A DNA stretch of 11,770 nucleotides, from positions 1-11,770 of the forward strand of contig DWXX01000116.1 in assembly GCA_019118985.1 (NCBI GenBank), in the 5' to 3' direction. Below, piece by piece: positions 6,201 to 11,768 of this stretch. The notes below the pieces were generated by a model. It was not told the origin of the DNA. It searched no databases and saw only the letters and a program-made list of their open reading frames with translations. Source of the DNA: Candidatus Faecalibacterium faecipullorum. GTDB lineage: Bacteria; Bacillota; Clostridia; Oscillospirales; Ruminococcaceae. The position numbers and the translations under genes are program-made. The first letter of the stretch is position 1. Every line of letters starts with the position of its first letter.

Positions 6201-7856
6201 TCACAGCTCCTGATATGCGCTCATGATGGCGGGGATGAACTGCTTCTTCCTGCTGATGACCCCCGGCAGCACCCAGCCGCCGTCCTCCCCCGGCTCAGAG
6301 CCGAAGGCCGCCTGCAGCATGGCGGGGGCGTGCCGCCCGGTGCAGATGACCACGCTCTCCTTGCGGGGCACCTCGGTCAGCATCATATACAGGTCCTCGA
6401 CGTTCTGTTTGTTGCGGGCTTCCTCCAGGTAGGGCATCAGCAGGTTTTCGGCGGCCTGCAGGTTTTTGTGGGTCATGTAGCTGCCCTGCGCCACGCCGAA
6501 CCGCAGGTCCCCGCACATAAAGACCTTGAAGTCCTGCAAAAAGACCTCCTCGGGGGTCTTGCCGTCCAGCTTTTCCCCCGCCTCGAACATTTCCTCGGCA
6601 AAGGCTTCGATGTCCACCCCGGCGATGTCCGCCAGCCGGTGGGCGGTCCGCTCGTCGACGGCGGTGCAGGTGGGGCTGCGGAACATCAGGGTGTCGGACA
6701 GGATGGCCGCCAGCATCAGCCCGGCGATCTGGGGCTGGATCTCCACCCCCTGCTCGTCGTACATCTGGGTGACGATGGTGGCGGTGCAGCCCACCGGCTG
6801 ATTGCGGAAGTAGACCGGCCCGCTGGTCTCCAGGCTGCCGATGCGGTGGTGGTCGATGATCTCCAAGATCTCCGCCTGGTCGAAGCCCTCCACCGCCTGG
6901 GTCGCCTCGTTGTGGTCGACCAGGATGATCCGCCGCTTGCGCAGGTTAATGATGTTCCGGCGGCTGACCATGCCGCAGTACTTGCCGTTCTCGTCCAAAA
7001 TCGGGAAGTAGCGGTGCCGGTTTTTGGCCATCACCCGGGTCACGTCGGCCACCGGGGTCACCCGGGTGAACTTGATGATGTCCTGGCTGGTCATGTAATA
7101 GGAGATGGGCGCGCACTGGCTGATCAGCTTGCCCACCGCGTAGGTGTCGAAGGGGACGGTCATGATGTCCACCCCGGTCTCGGCGGCGATGCGGCTGATG
7201 GTCTTGCCCACCTTGGCCCCGTTGCAGACGATGATGAGGGACGCCTCCTGCTCGATGGCGCACAGCTGGCTCTCGTAGCGGTTGGTCAGGATGACGACGT
7301 CCCCCTTTTCCACCACATTTTCCAGCATTTCGGGGGTGGCGGTGCCGATGTGGACGTTGCCGGCGGCGCAGATGCTGTCCTCGCTGCCCACCACCATCTC
7401 ACCCCCGAGGGTCTCGAGGATGTTCTTGTAGGGGGTGCGGGTCTTGGCCAAAACGGCGGTGTCGTAGACGTCCATATTGGCGGTGGCGATGTCCTTGACG
7501 GTGATCACCCCCAGCAGGTCGTTGTCGGGGCTGACCACCGGCAGGGTGTCGACGTCCCGGTCCCGCATGATCTCCCATGCCCGCCGCAGGCTGATCGACC
7601 CGTCCACCCCGTCCATCTCGCGGTAGTCCACGTCCCGGATCTTGGGGTTGACGTCGGTACACATCCGGGGCGGCTCCACCCCGAACTTTTTCAGCACAAA
7701 CTCGGTCTCCTGGTTCATCTTGCCGGCGCGGCGCGGCTCGCAGACCAGGCCGCTGGTCTGGTTCTTCAGCTCGGCGTAGGCAATGGCCGAACAGATCGAG
7801 TCGGTGTCCGGGTTGCGGTGGCCGATCACCACCACCTTGTGGGCTTCCCTGGGCAT
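6201..7856 (-). CDS. ppaC: CBS-domain manganese-dependent inorganic pyrophosphatase (family II)
   Basis: Hydrolyses pyrophosphate to two phosphates in the cytosol, pulling biosynthetic reactions forward. The 551 residues show the split architecture of regulated family II enzymes. The first part of the DHH domain holds metal ligands in GHRNPDTDS (His13, Asp17, Asp19). A CBS motif follows at about 70-130 (VDTLPVVSPDNDLLGVITVKD), then a DRTGG-type insert at about 140-255 and a second CBS motif at about 255-306 (HRYFPILDENGKYCGMVSRR). The DHH domain then resumes with VDHNE (313-317) and IDHHRIG (DHH at 335-337), and Asp388 lies in LSDT. A DHHA2 domain ends with the substrate-binding SRKKQ (535-539). 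In known members the CBS pair binds adenine nucleotides that inhibit or activate the enzyme. The frame is open far upstream, but the ATG at 7856 has GGAGG 8 bases before it and gives the family N-terminus. Confidence 0.95.
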   Translation of the reverse strand: MPREAHKVVVIGHRNPDTDSICSAIAYAELKNQTSGLVCEPRRAGKMNQETEFVLKKFGVEPPRMCTDVNPKIRDVDYREMDGVDGSISLRRAWEIMRDRDVDTLPVVSPDNDLLGVITVKDIATANMDVYDTAVLAKTRTPYKNILETLGGEMVVGSEDSICAAGNVHIGTATPEMLENVVEKGDVVILTNRYESQLCAIEQEASLIIVCNGAKVGKTISRIAAETGVDIMTVPFDTYAVGKLISQCAPISYYMTSQDIIKFTRVTPVADVTRVMAKNRHRYFPILDENGKYCGMVSRRNIINLRKRRIILVDHNEATQAVEGFDQAEILEIIDHHRIGSLETSGPVYFRNQPVGCTATIVTQMYDEQGVEIQPQIAGLMLAAILSDTLMFRSPTCTAVDERTAHRLADIAGVDIEAFAEEMFEAGEKLDGKTPEEVFLQDFKVFMCGDLRFGVAQGSYMTHKNLQAAENLLMPYLEEARNKQNVEDLYMMLTEVPRKESVVICTGRHAPAMLQAAFGSEPGEDGGWVLPGVISRKKQFIPAIMSAYQEL

Positions 7857-7880
7857 AGCATCTACCTCCGTATCCTCTGC

Positions 7881-7930
7881 AAAAACGCGTGCCGCCCCCG
7901 GCCGCCTGCACCGGCCGCGGGGGCGTTTTT
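7881..7930. promoter_or_regulatory. Terminator-like hairpin in the pyrophosphatase leader
   Basis: An almost palindromic element is flanked by AAAAACGC on the left and GCGTTTTT on the right. The core pairs GCCCCC-GGCCG (7894-7904) with CGGCC-GC-GGGGGC (7912-7924), with a 2-base bulge and a CCTGCAC loop. On the + strand the stem is followed directly by GTTTTT. On the - strand it lies in the roughly 90-base leader between the predicted promoter (7953-7981) and the ribosome binding site, and is followed by GGCACGCGTTTTT. It could be an attenuator of the pyrophosphatase operon, or only a block to rightward transcription. This is sequence-based inference. Confidence 0.6.
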
Positions 7931-7952
7931 CCCACGCTGCATCCTTTATTCT

Positions 7953-7981
7953 ATTGTAGCATAACCGGCCCCGGGGGTAAA
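7953..7981 (-). promoter_or_regulatory. Promoter of the pyrophosphatase-acylphosphatase operon
   Basis: On the - strand TTTACC (7981-7976) and TACAAT (7958-7953) are 17 bases apart. The -10 is extended (TGC-TACAAT). Transcription would begin near 7946, about 90 bases before the pyrophosphatase ATG, and would include the hairpin at 7881-7930. Confidence 0.75.
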
Positions 7982-8049
7982 TAGCCGCGCGGGCCAAACC
8001 CCCGCCCCCCGCCGCGAAAAATTTCACCGTCAGTCTCAGCGCCGCCGTA

Positions 8050-8078
8050 TTGCAATCCCACCTGCTTTGTGCTATAGT
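8050..8078 (+). promoter_or_regulatory. Promoter of the MATE transporter gene
   Basis: TTGCAA (8050-8055), a 17-base spacer and TATAGT (8073-8078) form a good sigma-A promoter with an extended -10 (TGC-TATAGT). Transcription would start near 8085, giving a leader of about 80 bases. The 308-base stretch 7857-8164 between the two divergent genes holds this promoter, the opposite one at 7953-7981, the hairpin at 7881-7930, a tandem repeat and the MATE leader hairpins. No open frame in it looks real. Confidence 0.78.
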
Positions 8079-8094
8079 ATGCGCTGTAGTATAC
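8071..8094 (+). repeat. Tandem 12-bp direct repeat over the MATE promoter
   Basis: GCTATAGTATGC (8071-8082) is followed at once by GCTGTAGTATAC (8083-8094), identical at 10 of 12 positions. The first copy contains the -10 box and the second covers the expected transcription start. Direct repeats in this place are a plausible binding site for a regulator, but could also arise by chance in a short AT-rich patch. Confidence 0.5.
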
Positions 8095-8102
8095 AAGTGC
8101 AG

Positions 8103-8144
8103 GGCTCCCTTTTGAAGGGGGCCTTTACAGCGGGCGCGCCCCGC
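8103..8144 (+). promoter_or_regulatory. Two hairpins in the MATE mRNA leader
   Basis: The first hairpin pairs 8103-8111 with 8115-8123 (nine pairs including one G-T, loop TTG) and is followed by TTT. The second pairs GCGGG (8130-8134) with CCCGC (8140-8144). The ribosome binding site AGGAAGGG (8145-8152) comes directly after the second and is 12 bases from the ATG, a long spacing. The leader could influence translation, but no known riboswitch class is recognised. Confidence 0.4.
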
Positions 8145-8164
8145 AGGAAGGGCCTTTCACTCCC

Positions 8165-9517
8165 ATGACTGCCACTGCAAAAAAACCCATCTTCACCCGC
8201 CGGCAGCTGGTCGCTCTGCTGCTGCCCCTCGTCGCTGAGCAGACCCTCAGCGTCACCATCGGCCTGGCCGACACCCTGATGGTCTCCTCGGTGGGCGAGG
8301 CCGCCGTCTCGGGCGTCAGCCTGGTGGACACCTTCAACACCCTGATGATCCAGACCATGACCGCCCTTGCCACCGGCGGCGCGGTGGTCACCAGCCAGTA
8401 CATCGGCCATCAGGAGCCCAAAAACGCCCGCGCCACCGCCGGCCAGATCATGCTGGTCATGCTGGCGTTCAGCAGTGCGGTGGCGCTGGTGGTGCTGTTC
8501 GGCCGGCACGCCATCCTGCGCGGCATCTTCGGCGCCATCGACGACGACGTCATGGGCTACGCCGAGACCTACTTTCTGATGTCGGCCCTCAGCTACCCCT
8601 TCATCGGGATGTACAACGCCGGGGCGGCCCTCTTCCGGGCGCAGGGCAACAGCAAGATCAGCATGCTGTCCAGCCTGGTGATGAACGTGCTGAACATCGG
8701 CGGCAACGCCTTCTTCATCTACGGCTGCGGGCTGGGTGTGTTCGGCGCGGCCCTCGCCACCCTGATCTCCCGCATCATCTCCTGCACGGCGGTGGTCACC
8801 CTGCTGCAGCGCCCCAACAGCATGCTGCGGATCGACGACGTCCGCGCCCTGCGGCCCGACCGCAAGCTGATCCGCCGCATCCTGGTCATCGGCATCCCCA
8901 ACGCCATCGAGAACGGGATGTTCCAGGTGGGCAAGCTGGCGGTCTCCAGCCTGACCAGCACCCTCGGCACCACCGCCATCGCGGCCAACGCGGTGGCCAA
9001 CACCACCACCACCCTGCTGAACATCCCGGCCAACGCGGTGGGCATGGGCACCCTGACCGTCCTGGGCCAGTGCCTGGGCGCCGGCGACAAGAAGCAGGCC
9101 AAACGCTACGGCGGCCTGATGATGCTGCTGGCCTACTCCGGCGCATGGGTGATGAACCTGTCGGCCTTCTTCTTCGGCAACCGGTTCATGCTGCAGTTCT
9201 TCAACCTCTCGGCCGAGTCGGCCGCCCTTGCCCTTGAGGTGATGATGTGGTTCAACATCATCTCGCTGTTCATCTGGCCGTCCAGCTTCACCCTGCCCAA
9301 CATCCTGCGCGCCGCCGGCGACGCCCGCTACACCATGGTGATCAGCATCAGCTCGATGTGGCTGTTCCGCGTGGCGCTGTGCTACCTGCTGGTCGGCCAC
9401 TTCGGCGGCGGCCTGCTGGCCATCTGGACCGGCATGTTCGTGGACTGGGCCTTCCGCTCCCTCTTCTTCGCCGCCCGCTTCCTCAGCGGCAAATGGATGG
9501 AGCACAGCGTCATCTGA
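8165..9517 (+). CDS. MATE family efflux transporter
   Basis: A 450-residue inner-membrane protein, the usual size for MATE exporters, with about twelve hydrophobic segments arranged as two similar halves. The family start is visible: PLVAEQTLSVTIGLADTLMV at residues 21-40, with the conserved Asp36, followed by SSVGEAAVSGVSLVDTFN. The second half opens at IGIPNAIENGMFQVGKLAVS and contains PANAVGMGTLTVLGQCLGAGDKKQAKR, a typical MATE stretch. Such proteins expel drugs, dyes or metabolites using a proton or sodium gradient; substrate and coupling ion cannot be decided from sequence. It is monocistronic: its own promoter lies upstream and a strong terminator follows. The ATG at 8165 is the first suitable start; AGGAAGGG stands 12 bases before it. 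Confidence 0.95.
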   Translation: MTATAKKPIFTRRQLVALLLPLVAEQTLSVTIGLADTLMVSSVGEAAVSGVSLVDTFNTLMIQTMTALATGGAVVTSQYIGHQEPKNARATAGQIMLVMLAFSSAVALVVLFGRHAILRGIFGAIDDDVMGYAETYFLMSALSYPFIGMYNAGAALFRAQGNSKISMLSSLVMNVLNIGGNAFFIYGCGLGVFGAALATLISRIISCTAVVTLLQRPNSMLRIDDVRALRPDRKLIRRILVIGIPNAIENGMFQVGKLAVSSLTSTLGTTAIAANAVANTTTTLLNIPANAVGMGTLTVLGQCLGAGDKKQAKRYGGLMMLLAYSGAWVMNLSAFFFGNRFMLQFFNLSAESAALALEVMMWFNIISLFIWPSSFTLPNILRAAGDARYTMVISISSMWLFRVALCYLLVGHFGGGLLAIWTGMFVDWAFRSLFFAARFLSGKWMEHSVI

Positions 9518-9559
9518 CCCCCGCCCGCCCCATCCCAAAGCCCCGCCCCCGCACAAACC

Positions 9560-9594
9560 AACGCCGCCGCAGGCTCCCCCCGCGGCGGCGTTTT
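9560..9594 (+). terminator. Intrinsic terminator of the MATE gene
   Basis: A perfect 10-bp GC-rich stem (9561-9570 with 9582-9591) closes an 11-base C-rich loop. It is followed by TTTTGCGTTGTCTTTTT. On the - strand the stem is followed by TGGTTTGTG, so it may also help to end the leftward antitoxin transcript. Confidence 0.85.
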
Positions 9595-9615
9595 GCGTTG
9601 TCTTTTTCCCTGGAT

Positions 9616-9631
9616 TGTTCCATGTGGAACA
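9616..9631. other. Candidate parS (ParB-binding) site
   Basis: TGTTCCATGTGGAACA is a 16-bp near-palindrome (7-bp arms around TG; 8-bp arms if the flanking T and A are counted). It differs from the classical Firmicutes parS TGTTTCACGTGAAACA at three positions, two of which form a symmetrical pair. It lies in the non-coding gap between the MATE terminator and the antitoxin gene. parS sites nucleate ParB spreading for chromosome segregation and are usually found in the origin half of the chromosome. The hairpin is too tightly closed, and lacks a following T-run, to be a terminator. Identity is inferred from similarity only. Confidence 0.55.
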
Positions 9632-9678
9632 AGGGGGCTTTTATGCTCTCTCGGCGAGGGCTCTGTTTCAGCACCGGT

Positions 9679-9900
9679 TCAGCCCTCCATCAGCTGTGCA
9701 AGGAAATCCGCCGTTGCGCCCTCAAAATGCTCTCCCCCGCCGCCGGCGATCATGGCATCCACCTCATCCATCGCCGCACGGGTCTCGGCATTGGGGGTCT
9801 CATCCGGCACAGCCGCCCCCTGCAGGTAGGCAATGATATACACCATCTTGCTTTCAGGTATCTGATCGATCAGGTTCTTTGCAAACTCCCGGCTGCTCAT
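9679..9900 (-). CDS. RelB/DinJ-like antitoxin, apparently without a toxin
   Basis: The 73-residue product starts with a helix-rich part (SSREFAKNLIDQIPESKMVYIIAYLQG) like those of small addiction-module antitoxins. It continues with ETPNAETRAAMDEVDAMIAG and GGGEHFEGATADFLAQL, a C-terminal pattern common in RelB-family antitoxins of Clostridia. Such proteins bind DNA as dimers and neutralise a RelE-like mRNA interferase with their C-terminal tail. The ATG at 9900 is supported by AAAGGGAG 8 bases upstream; the frame extends to 9936 without a better start. No toxin frame is visible on either side: downstream is the MATE terminator, upstream a terminator and the lipoproteins. It may be an orphan or a remnant, or it may act on a toxin elsewhere. 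The family call is moderate. Confidence 0.7.
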   Translation of the reverse strand: MSSREFAKNLIDQIPESKMVYIIAYLQGAAVPDETPNAETRAAMDEVDAMIAGGGGEHFEGATADFLAQLMEG

Positions 9901-9935
9901 CGCACACACTCCCTTTCGCCGTAGTTTCCACCCCA

Positions 9936-9964
9936 ATTATACGACAGAACGGCCAAAATTGCAA
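9936..9964 (-). promoter_or_regulatory. Strong sigma-A promoter of the antitoxin gene
   Basis: On the - strand TTGCAA (9964-9959) and a perfect TATAAT (9941-9936) are 17 bases apart. Transcription would start near 9929, leaving a leader of about 30 bases before the ATG at 9900. The -35 box directly abuts the end of the preceding terminator (9965-10006). Confidence 0.88.
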
Positions 9965-10006
9965 CCACACAAACAATGTGGGGGCCGGCCAACGCCGACC
10001 CCCACA
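9965..10006 (-). terminator. Terminator of the first lipoprotein gene
   Basis: TGTGGGGG (9977-9984) pairs with CCCCCACA (9999-10006), extended by GGC/GCC beyond a small internal loop. On the - strand the stem is followed by ATTGTTTGTGTGG. It lies about 40 bases after the stop at 10048. It shares flanks with the terminator at 10808-10856: GTCCCTCTG before the stem and ATTGTTTGT after it. Confidence 0.75.
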
Positions 10007-10047
10007 GAGGGACACTTTTATAGATGCTGCTTTACACCCAATTCAAA

Positions 10048-10758
10048 TTAGGCAAATGTCTCAGGGGTATACTCAATCTGCCATACAATGCCAACAAGGA
10101 CGCTGTCCCAAACTCGGTTGGCTTTATTGAACACGATGCAGTCAGCCTTGGACATACTGACCGTGTAGGTGCATTCGTCCTGCATGCCCTTGGCTTCCAG
10201 CTGACTGTTGACTGCGGCAGCAATCTCATCCATATAAGCGGCAAGTTCATTGTTAATGCGCTCATCGGTCAGATACCGGCTGGCACGCAGCAGGGTGTAG
10301 ACAGTCTTTTTCCCTGCTTTCGTAGGAATCAGTTCATTGGTATCATCGCTAGTAGCGCAATTCATCATATACGTGGCATCACCCATCAGCGTTTTCGCTT
10401 CCTCCACAGGAGGCGCAACCTCGTCAATGAGAGTCAACCCATCATGGCCCAGTTTGTCTGTGCCCACTACCTCATAGTAATCTCCATAAGGATTCTTATG
10501 AATAATTCCCGAAATAAAAATATTATTTGCAATATGCTCGACCACATCGTCCAGCTTGGTGCTGGTCTCACCGTTAAAAAGAGCCTTGGTCACATCGCTG
10601 GTGCGATCCATGATGTTCTGAGTGTAGCTACTGGAGGGGGTCACCTCAACCTCGCCATTCTGCCCATCACCGCCAGTAGTGTTGTTTTTGCAGCCTGCCA
10701 GCATACTGACAGTCATCAGTCCGGCCAGCGCCAGGGATACATATTTCTTTAGCTCCAT
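10048..10758 (-). CDS. Lipoprotein of unknown function, tandem paralogue 1 (236 aa)
   Basis: No described family is recognised. The signal peptide is typical of a lipoprotein: MELKKYVSLALAGLMTVSMLAGC, with the lipidated Cys at residue 23. A short Asn/Gly-rich linker then leads to the mature domain. The protein is clearly paralogous to the gene at 11054-11701. Shared points are the same Cys position, VTPSSSYTQNIM against VTPTSTYTSTIM, TKLDDVV against TKLDQAV, TVYTLL, INNELAAYMDEI against INNRVVEFVNEL, YTVSMSKADC against YTINIAKADC, and the end EYTPETF against DYTEDTF. It differs by a longer middle (about residues 70-130). It should sit on the outer face of the membrane. AAGGAG stands 9 bases before the ATG. 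Its GC content is much lower than that of the genes to the left. Confidence 0.85.
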   Translation of the reverse strand: MELKKYVSLALAGLMTVSMLAGCKNNTTGGDGQNGEVEVTPSSSYTQNIMDRTSDVTKALFNGETSTKLDDVVEHIANNIFISGIIHKNPYGDYYEVVGTDKLGHDGLTLIDEVAPPVEEAKTLMGDATYMMNCATSDDTNELIPTKAGKKTVYTLLRASRYLTDERINNELAAYMDEIAAAVNSQLEAKGMQDECTYTVSMSKADCIVFNKANRVWDSVLVGIVWQIEYTPETFA

Positions 10759-10792
10759 AGTTCACATCTCCTTACAAAATATAAATGAAATA

Positions 10793-10804
10793 AGACCCGA
10801 AACA
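10793..10804 (-). promoter_or_regulatory. Shared upstream element of the lipoprotein genes, copy 1
   Basis: On the - strand this reads TGTTTCGGGTCT. The same element (TGTTTTGGGTCT) precedes the second lipoprotein gene at nearly the same distance: 19 and 18 bases separate GGGTCT from AAGGAG. A TTTATAT stretch lies between element and ribosome binding site, and TTGTTT-N17-TATATT would be a weak promoter. Whether the element is part of a promoter, an operator or an RNA signal is not known. Confidence 0.5.
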
Positions 10805-10807
10805 AGT

Positions 10808-10856
10808 CGAACAAACAAACAATGCAGGGGTTGGCCCTTACAAGCCAACCCCTGCA
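10808..10856 (-). terminator. Terminator of the second lipoprotein gene
   Basis: A perfect 13-bp stem (10823-10835 with 10844-10856) has an 8-base loop. On the - strand it is followed by TTGTTTGTTTGTTCG. It lies about 200 bases after the stop at 11054 and only about 50 bases before the start of the next lipoprotein gene, so the two genes seem to be separate transcription units. Confidence 0.82.
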
Positions 10857-11053
10857 GAGGGACCCTATCTTTCGTGACGCAAAAGTTCTTTTGTTTTGGT
10901 GCGATCAACAACAGAAGGAACATTGGTTAGATATTCCCCTTTGTCGCCACATTGAGAGGGTATTTGCTGAGTCTTGCAGGCGGTCTCAACACCCGCAGGC
11001 CCCTTACATCAGTCCCAGTATGGTGCGCTGGGGCTGCTATAAGCAGTGATTGA
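10857..11053 (-). other. Non-coding stretch after the second lipoprotein gene, possible long 3' UTR
   Basis: These 197 bases between the stop of the second lipoprotein gene and its terminator show no convincing open frame on either strand. Small inverted repeats are present, such as CAAAAG-TT-CTTTTG near 10880 and CTGCT-ATA-AGCAG near 11035. No promoter or known RNA family is recognised. The first lipoprotein gene has only about 40 bases in the same place, so the extra length is specific to this copy. Confidence 0.4.
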
Positions 11054-11701
11054 TCAGAAAGTGTCCTCAGTGTAGTCCAGAGTCACAGCGATACCGATGA
11101 TCACATCGTCTGCATCAGCGTTAGCTTCTTTCTTGTTCTCCAGGCAGTCAGCCTTAGCGATGTTGATGGTGTAATCATAGGTGCCAGAAGCGTTTTCAGT
11201 CTTGTCGACCAGGATGCTGCCCAGCTCGTTCACAAACTCAACCACGCGGTTGTTGATGTACTCATCGTTGTAGCTGCGCTTGATGGAGAGCAGGGTGTAA
11301 ACAGTCACATCGTCAGTGCCCCACAGCTTAGTGAAATTCGTACCGGGGGCGTTATTGTTCATCTTATCAGTGTAAACAGCGTTACCCATGAACTCCTGAG
11401 CAACTTTAGCGAAGTCGGAAGTGCCGATGCAGGCCTTCAGTGCATCCTCCTCAGCGACATACTTGCAGTTCGCAGCAGTGTAAGCGACGGCCTGGTCCAG
11501 CTTGGTGTTGGAGCCGCTCTTCAGGATGGCCTGGGTGGTAGCAGCGGTCTTGCCCATAATGGTAGAGGTGTAAGTGCTAGTGGGGGTCACATCGCCAGTC
11601 CCACCGTTGCCACCGTTGCTGGAAGCCTCGCCACAAGCGGCCAGCATGCTGACTGCCATGATGCCGGCGAGCATCAGAGAAGCAATCTTCTTGAGTTTCA
11701 T
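11054..11701 (-). CDS. Lipoprotein of unknown function, tandem paralogue 2 (215 aa)
   Basis: No described family is recognised. The signal peptide MKLKKIASLMLAGIMAVSMLAAC places the lipidated Cys at residue 23, exactly as in the neighbour at 10048-10758. It is followed by a Ser/Asn/Gly-rich linker (GEASSNGGNGGTGD). The mature part, about 175 residues, repeats the neighbour's plan: a helix-like stretch with TKLDQAVAYTAAN, a middle region with FMGNAVYTDKMNNN, TVYTLLSIKRSYNDEYINN, and two strand-like segments ending in VIIGIAVTLDYTEDTF. A single extra Cys appears in each of three places (CKYV, ACIG, KADC); the KADC one is conserved between the two proteins. AAGGAGG lies 10 bases before the ATG. 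Expected location is the outer face of the membrane. Composition is less GC-rich than the left 9.5 kb. Confidence 0.86.
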   Translation of the reverse strand: MKLKKIASLMLAGIMAVSMLAACGEASSNGGNGGTGDVTPTSTYTSTIMGKTAATTQAILKSGSNTKLDQAVAYTAANCKYVAEEDALKACIGTSDFAKVAQEFMGNAVYTDKMNNNAPGTNFTKLWGTDDVTVYTLLSIKRSYNDEYINNRVVEFVNELGSILVDKTENASGTYDYTINIAKADCLENKKEANADADDVIIGIAVTLDYTEDTF

Positions 11702-11736
11702 AAATGTTTTTCCTCCTTATGGTGTATAAAAGATAG

Positions 11737-11748
11737 AGACCCAAAACA
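11737..11748 (-). promoter_or_regulatory. Shared upstream element of the lipoprotein genes, copy 2
   Basis: On the - strand this reads TGTTTTGGGTCT, matching copy 1 at 10793-10804 in 11 of 12 bases. It is followed by TTTTATACACC and then AAGGAGG. The repetition upstream of both paralogues indicates either recent duplication or a conserved control element. Confidence 0.5.
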
Positions 11749-11753
11749 GGTGC

Positions 11754-11768
11754 AAAGGAAGGTCCTTT
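11754..11768 (-). terminator. Small hairpin at the window edge, possible terminator of a further gene
   Basis: AAAGGA (11754-11759) pairs with TCCTTT (11763-11768) around a 3-base loop. It stands just before the shared upstream element, at the place where the terminator at 10808-10856 stands relative to copy 1. The stem is short and cut close to the window edge, so this is tentative. Confidence 0.3.

Noticed and set aside
5742..7964. A 740-codon open frame on the + strand across acylphosphatase and pyrophosphatase genes
   Set aside because: It is rich in His/Val/Gly/Asp in the pattern produced by antisense of GC-rich codons, has no ribosome binding site, and overlaps two well-identified genes.
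8072..9556. A 494-codon open frame on the - strand opposite the MATE gene
   Set aside because: It is an antisense shadow; the MATE protein on the + strand has full family motifs, a promoter and a terminator.
9601..9660. The palindrome at 9616-9631 as a terminator for the antitoxin gene
   Set aside because: Its arms are separated by only two bases, it is not GC-rich and no T-run follows on the - strand; the parS-like reading fits better.
9901..10047. A toxin gene partner for the RelB-like antitoxin
   Set aside because: This stretch holds only the antitoxin promoter and the lipoprotein terminator, and no open frame of suitable length with a ribosome binding site is present on either side.
10024..10752. 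A 242-codon open frame on the + strand opposite the first lipoprotein gene
   Set aside because: The - strand frame has a lipoprotein signal peptide, a good ribosome binding site and a paralogue next door; the + frame has none of these.
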